A stretch of DNA of 64,000 nt from Gautieria morchelliformis. Its lineage: Eukaryota; Basidiomycota; Agaricomycetes; Gomphales; Gomphaceae. Made by a program: the position numbers and the translations under genes. Location of the stretch: the NCBI GenBank assembly GCA_015179125.1, contig WHVA01000370.1:1-64000 (forward strand), written 5' to 3'. Positions 59,658-64,000 of the stretch are shown piece by piece (within the stretch, counting starts at the first letter, position 1; each line of letters begins with the position of its first letter). The notes under the pieces are model-generated. The model was not told the DNA's origin. It did no database searches and saw only the letters and a list, made by a program, of their open reading frames with translations.

Positions 59658-60085
59658 TTACTTCTTAACCCTTATCTCTTCGGTACTGTTCGCTGGCGCT
59701 CCGTCTGTTGGGTCTGCTGAGGCGTACTTATGAGCCGTCCACACAGTCTTTTGGTCTACCTCCTCCAGGAACGCATCCCAATGCTCCTGCTTCGCCTTTT
59801 CTATCTTCCTCGCGTACTGATTCGTCGCCTCTCTGTACTCCTCGTGCACTCTGTCCGCTAGATCACCTCGTCTGGCGTATGCTTTTCTGCCCCTGCTCCT
59901 GGCTTCGGCCCTAGATTTTGTCAGCTCCAGCGACCACCACCGTTTCATATAGTACCGACCCTCACTGCCAAAAGAGATGATGGGACCTGGTGGGTGGCAG
60001 ACACCAATGAGCAGCAGGCTGACATGCTGTTCAGTTCATTCTTCCGGGCGACAGGAGCAGACAGCGAAGGCATACAAAGCGACTA
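59658..60085 (-). pseudogene. LINE G fragment with inverted 5' segment
   Basis: 59658-59948 on the minus strand reads KRWWSLELTKSRAEARSRG, YARKIEKAKQEHWDAFLEEV and KTVWTAHKYASADPTDGAP. This is the block just before the RT. 59950-60085 on the plus strand reads TAKRDDGTWWVADTNEQQAD and MLFSSFFRATGADSEG, the block that should follow it directly. The two neighbouring parts of one LINE are thus in opposite orientation, as after LINE 5' inversion. The plus part is cut by the G2 LTR. Confidence 0.75.
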
Positions 60086-60648
60086 TGTTACGATACGATC
60101 CTTCGTAAGGTTGACCGAGGTCGGGAGCGAAACCCGAGGTAAGGTCTGAGGTTACGGAGTGAGGTTTGGATGGGGAAGTCGGAGAGGGACTAGGCTTCAG
60201 CTTATGTGCTGCGCCGACCCTACGCACGAGTCCCAACTTCGGAGGCAAACGAATAAGAGGCGAGGTTTGGCTCAAGAGGCGAAGCTTCAAAACTAACTAG
60301 GGATCAAAGGTATACGATAGTTGATTTTCAGACTGAGGAGTAGGAATGCATACAGGGGGGTTTATATACGAGCGAGGGTACGAGTCAGGGGTGAACATAT
60401 TAGTGGAGGTCAGGGCAAGGTCAGGGGAGCGAGGTCAGGGCGAGGTAATATATGAATGATGCGTGATGGAGCGGAATCAGTAACTAAGGGGATACGGGCA
60501 TGGGAGCAAGGTCGGATATGAGCTCTAGCTTGGGCTCAGGCTCAGGCGCAGGATAAGAATCATATGTACTCAGGCACGAGTATCACAAGGCTCGGGCTTG
60601 GAAGAAAGTTATACCGGTAAGTAACCGGCCAAAGGCCGGGTTCTTACA
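60086..60648 (-). repeat. G2 chromovirus 3' LTR
   Basis: This 563-bp sequence runs from TGTTACGATACG to GGGTTCTTACA on the plus strand, so TG...CA bounded. A purine tract follows on the element strand (AAGGAGGGGATAC, 60649-60661). Its partner LTR is beyond the right window edge. It is inserted in LINE G. Confidence 0.82.
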
Positions 60649-60661
60649 GTATCCCCTCCTT
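60649..60661 (-). promoter_or_regulatory. G2 polypurine tract
   Basis: The minus strand AAGGAGGGGATAC directly precedes the LTR start TGTAAGAACC. Confidence 0.65.
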
Positions 60662-60783
60662 ATGGCCGAGACCCTCGAGGCCGTAATATGAACAAGGTTC
60701 GCCTATCCTCAAATCTAGATCCCAGCCCGATGTTAAGTCGCCGGAAAGGCGAAGCTTAGTCGTAGCTGAGGCTAGATAAAAGG

Positions 60784-61913
60784 GTGGGTAGGAGGCAGCA
60801 AACCCAAGTGCCAACGAATCTGGTGTGCCCCCAACCACTATTTAACTCTGCTATCAACAAGAACAGCATGAATAACGCGTATGACCAGACCCTGCTATCT
60901 GAGGAGGATGGTCCCTCGGGTGAGGTTATGCCGGAGGTTCGACCCGAGGTGGTCCCGTGGCCCATCGAGGATGCGGGGGCCATAGATATGCAGGGCCCAA
61001 AGGCAAGAAGGTGAGTACCGTCGTAGTCTGGTCATGGACGCTCCTGACTTGTGTAGTATACATGCATGCTGTTCTCGTACCACCCCACCGACTTGTCCCT
61101 ATACGGGTACAAGCTCGCCGACGGAGGACCTCGTGAGTGGCAACTCGCGACCAAGGCCGAGGCGAGGTGCGCACGCTGCGAAGAGCGGGACTATACGTGC
61201 CTTCGGGCCGTTAGCCTTGACTTCGGCCTCGCCGACCAGGGTGCCTGCGTGTGGTGCAGGACACGATCTTTGGTCTGTAGTATAGCCCATGGTCGTCGCA
61301 GCAAGGTGAACCAAGTGAAAGGTCAGGCGAGCGAGGTGGGCAGGAAGCGGGCAATGAGTGAGGAGGGCAAGGACGGACCGAGGTCGAAGAAAGAGACCAA
61401 GGTTCGGGACGATGTTGAAAACGACGATGACTCAAGTGATTGGGTCAAGCGAAACTTGGAGGTGAGGGTGGAGCGTATGGAAGCGAGGTTGAGCGAGGAG
61501 AAGGGAAAGGAGGCTGGGGGAGCGAGGCAGAGTGAGGGGAGCGAGGTTGAGGAGGTGAGGCAGAGTGAGGGAAAGGAAACCGAGGTCGAGGAAGGTCGGA
61601 GTGAAGTGCGGAGATGAGGGAGTTGATAGCGGCGGTGAAGGATGTGGGGAAGAAAGTTGGCGAGGTTGGGGAGAGGGTGTGCGAGTTGCTGGGGGTGTTT
61701 AGGGCTGCGAATGACAGGATGAACAGGGCGGATGTGGAGTTCATGAGGATAAGGAGGAGGCGGAATTACTTGAAGCGGATGCAGGGGGCGAGAGACTTGG
61801 CGGATTATGGGGGACATGGGGGTCTGGTGGAGCGAAGTAGCCGTAGTAATGAGGAGGAGTCAGGCGAGGGTAGCGAGGAGAGCGAGGGAGAGGATATGAG
61901 GATGTTGGAGTAA
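60784..61913 (+). pseudogene. G2 antisense accessory ORF with cysteine motifs
   Basis: This plus-strand locus lies between the G2 chromodomain and the 3' LTR, opposite to Pol. The first frame (60784-61010) ends in acidic DQTLLSEEDGPSGEVMPEV. A 46-nt candidate intron (61011-61056, GTGAGT, CTGAC branch site, TGTAG) follows. Next comes YGYKLADGGPREWQLATKA, CARCEERDYTCLRA and CVWCRTRSLVCSIAHGRR, two C-x2-C-x6-C motifs. A charged, probably coiled region (VKRNLEVRVERMEARLSEEK) follows. After a frame change near 61610 come ELIAAVKDVGKKVGEVGERV and an acidic tail. Exon phases across the candidate intron do not match exactly, so either my splice call or the gene is damaged. I recognise no named domain. 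Confidence 0.55.
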
Positions 61914-62031
61914 ACTAGTAAATGGAATAATGGAATTTTTCTTGGATTTTATTGGTTTTTTTGTGTTGTTCGATTGCGAGGGGATTTTGTTATCTAACTA
62001 CTGGGGTCATGGGGGTTAAACAAGGAAACGA

Positions 62032-62833
62032 TCATAGAGCAGTCAAAGGGCCCGGCTTGCCCGGGTAAGATTCGTGGAAGTCAGTGACCAGCTCCGAGGC
62101 ATGATCAAGCTCGGAAGCAAGGATCCACGAGGTTTCTTCGTCGGTACCTTCGTAACCAGTCCACCTAACAAGATAGAGCAGCTTGCAGCTCTTTCGTCTA
62201 TTATCGATCTTCGAGTCGAGGATTTCGGAGACCTCAAACTCAGGCTCGCCGTCGATAACGACTGGGGGTGGAGGTGGCTGAACTCGGTTCGGGATGGTGT
62301 TGGGCGAGGCTGGTTCGAGCATAGATACGTGGAATACTGGATGGACCGAATGCATGTGTTCTGGAAGTTGAAGAGTGAAGGAGTGAGTACCTGCTCGGGA
62401 AATGATCTCAAAAGGACCCAAGAACTTCTCAGCGAGCTTCTTGGTAGGCCGAGTTGTTCTGAAATACTGTGCCTTTACAAAGGCGAGGGATCCTACTTGG
62501 AAATCAGGAGCGGGTTTGCGGCGAACATCGGCCGAGGCTTGGTAGGTCTTCTGCGCCTTGAGGATGGCGCGGCGAAGTTCTTGGTGTAGCTCGTCCAAGT
62601 CAACCACAAAGTCTCGAGCTCGTACCGAGGTGAGGTCGCCCTTGGGGTGGACTGCGAGGTTCGGGTGGTAACCCTTATTAGCAAAGAATGGAGATATGCC
62701 GGTGGTTGCGCTAGGCGCATTGTTGTAAGCGAACTCGGCTAGGGGAAGGAGCGAAGCCCAATTGGACTATTGATAGTTGCAGTATATCCTGAGGTACTGT
62801 TCCAAGGTCTGGTTAGCACGCTTGGTTTGACCG
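62032..62833 (-). pseudogene. G2 Pol: integrase C-terminus and chromodomain
   Basis: The left part (62032-62607) reads LAEKFLGPFEIISRAGTHSF, HSVHPVFHVSMLEPA and a classical chromodomain: FEVSEILDSKIDNRRKSCKL, LYLVRWTGYEGTDEETSW. Towards 62833 the frame DGQTKRANQTLEQYLRIYCN, ASLLPLAEFAYNNAPSATTG is readable but carries a stop (CNYQ-stop-SNW) and is out of frame with the core. The stretch that should link the second catalytic Asp to GDGQTKRAN is missing. Confidence 0.87.
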
Positions 62834-64000
62834 TCACCCTCGGGAATCGAACTCGGAACCCCTGTCCGAGGTGACGAGCGAGGGGACTCCATGCTTGGAA
62901 AAGACATGAAGGACGAAGAGGTGAGCGAGCTCTTGCGAGGTTATCTTGTCGGTGGTTGGAATGAAGATAACCTGCTTAGTGAAGCGGTCAACAATCACTA
63001 GTATGGAGGTGAACTCGGATGAAGGGGGGAGCTGCTCAATGAAATCAATAGAGATGGAATTGCAAGGCTTCTCGGGAACGGGAAGTTGTTTGAGGAGACC
63101 ATAGGGCTTGTGACGTTGCGGCTTGCTTGGCATACAAGTGGTGCACGTCTTGCAATACTCCTTGACAAAGGATCTAATCCCTTGCCAAGTGTAGTCTCGT
63201 CGGATCAGCTCCAAGGTCTTGTTGACCCCGAAGTGTCCTGAGAGAATGTGATCGTGCTTGTATTGCAGGATGCGAAGTCGAAGGTCTTGGGCCGCTGGAA
63301 CATAGGTTCGGTTGTCAAGCTTGAGATAACCCTCGGGGTCTGTGGTCCACCTCGGGTCATTAACCAAGCCGAGGTGCGACTTGGCTATGGGGTCTGAGGG
63401 AAGGTTCGCTAGTATGTCAGCTCGGATCTGCTCGGTATCAAGCAGCGAAGCGGCTCGGAGTACGATGGGAGCGAGGTTAGTAGCTCTAAGGGACGATGCC
63501 AGCTGGTGTTGAGTAAACACTGGCCGTAGGTTCTGTGGGTTTATGGTGGCGTAGTTGCTATTCCCCTCTTTAAGGTAGACGTCCCATCGTCTAGTGAGAG
63601 AGTCAGGCTTCGTTCCGAGACGACCAGGTCGGAAATGGATGGCGAGGTTGAACTGGGAAAGGTATTCTGACCTCCGAGCTTGTCGACGGGTCAAGAGCTT
63701 CGTTGTTGAACAGTATTCAAGGTTCTTGTGATCGGTGATAACGTCGACAGGGTTGCCAGAGCCCTCGAGGTAGTGTCGCCAGCGTTGAAACGCTTCAAAA
63801 ATTGCTAGGAGCTCCTTGTCATGAACATCGTAGTTGAGCTCAGTAGAGGTGAATGTGCGGTAGTGAAAGACGACGGGATGAAGTTCGCCTTCCGAGGTTC
63901 GCAGTGATAAGATTGCCGCTAAGGCATAATCTGAAGCATCAGTCTCTATGATTAGTGGAATGTCAGGAATCCAGTGGGTAAGGATAGGAGCAGTAGTGAA
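62834..64000 (-). pseudogene. G2 Pol: RNase H and integrase N-terminal half
   Basis: The frame is open from the window edge. RNase H is seen as IIETDASDYALAAILS (Asp), YDVHDKELLAIFEAFQRWRH (Glu) and DVITDHKNLEYC (Asp), then LTRRQARRSEYLSQFN. The integrase zinc domain has HDHILSGHFGVNKTLELI and CKTCTTCMPSK. The core has SISIDFIEQLPPS (Asp) and LVTSDRGSEF (Asp). It ends in DSRG-stop because of a deletion next to the second aspartate. The RT lies beyond the window. With the chromodomain at 62032 this is a Ty3/gypsy chromovirus. Confidence 0.9.

Noticed and set aside
61323..61817. Minus-strand 164-codon Ser/Pro ORF inside G2
   Set aside because: It is antisense to the charged plus-strand accessory frame and has the composition expected of a shadow of Glu/Gly/Arg codons.

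Overview
The window looks like a transposon-dense island from a mushroom-type basidiomycete (Agaricomycete). The case rests on Ty1/copia and chromodomain Ty3/gypsy elements, Tad-like LINEs with AP-endonuclease, RT and RNase H, short introns (34-90 nt) in the few host-like loci, and a relic that resembles the basidiomycete-rich DUF6534 membrane-protein family. I saw no bacterial operons, CRISPR arrays or rRNA. Element names used here (C1, C2, G1, G2, LINE A-G, LTR-F, LTR-G) are my own working labels.

Layout. 1-5467: decayed minus-strand copia element C1. 5468-7379: unassigned GC-rich DNA. 7380-12632: intact copia element C2-A (one 1414-codon ORF on the minus strand, 5-bp target duplication GCCAC). 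12838-29617: a minus-strand chromovirus G1 broken by nested insertions. One solo LTR of family LTR-F sits in its integrase (13766-14796, duplication GGAGT). A second LTR-F (15542-28652, duplication TCCGC) carries a full-length LINE A (15996-27682, duplication TATTGTATG, poly(A) tail). LINE A itself carries intact copia C2-B (18029-23287, duplication CCTTG). The same LTR-F is also hit by a copia-type solo LTR (27716-28094, duplication TCATG). 29618-34247: two inverted 1.34-kb solo LTRs (LTR-G) around an LTR-F fragment and LINE B. 35145-37838: LINE C with its own solo LTR. 37842-41447: plus-strand G1 copy with an extra ORF between the chromodomain and a 211-bp 3' LTR. 41448-42925: 5' end of a C1-like element.

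42926-52950 is the most host-like part. It holds a DUF6534-like relic, LINE D, a 16-bp-period purine minisatellite, a small acidic hypothetical gene and a five-exon gene encoding five copies of a Cys/His zinc-finger-like repeat. 52959-60085 returns to LTR and LINE fragments, including a tRNA-like repeat and a LINE with an inverted 5' segment. 60086-64000 is a second chromovirus, G2, running off the window. It has an antisense cysteine-rich ORF between pol and the 3' LTR.

The only complete polyproteins are in C2-A and C2-B, so these could in principle supply proteins for LTR copies of that family. Most other elements carry stops or frameshifts. The most noteworthy items are the accessory ORFs of the two chromoviruses, the primer-binding sites that match tRNA anticodon arms (in C2 the Gag-Pol ATG lies inside the site), the five-repeat zinc-finger gene and the resolvable four-level nest.
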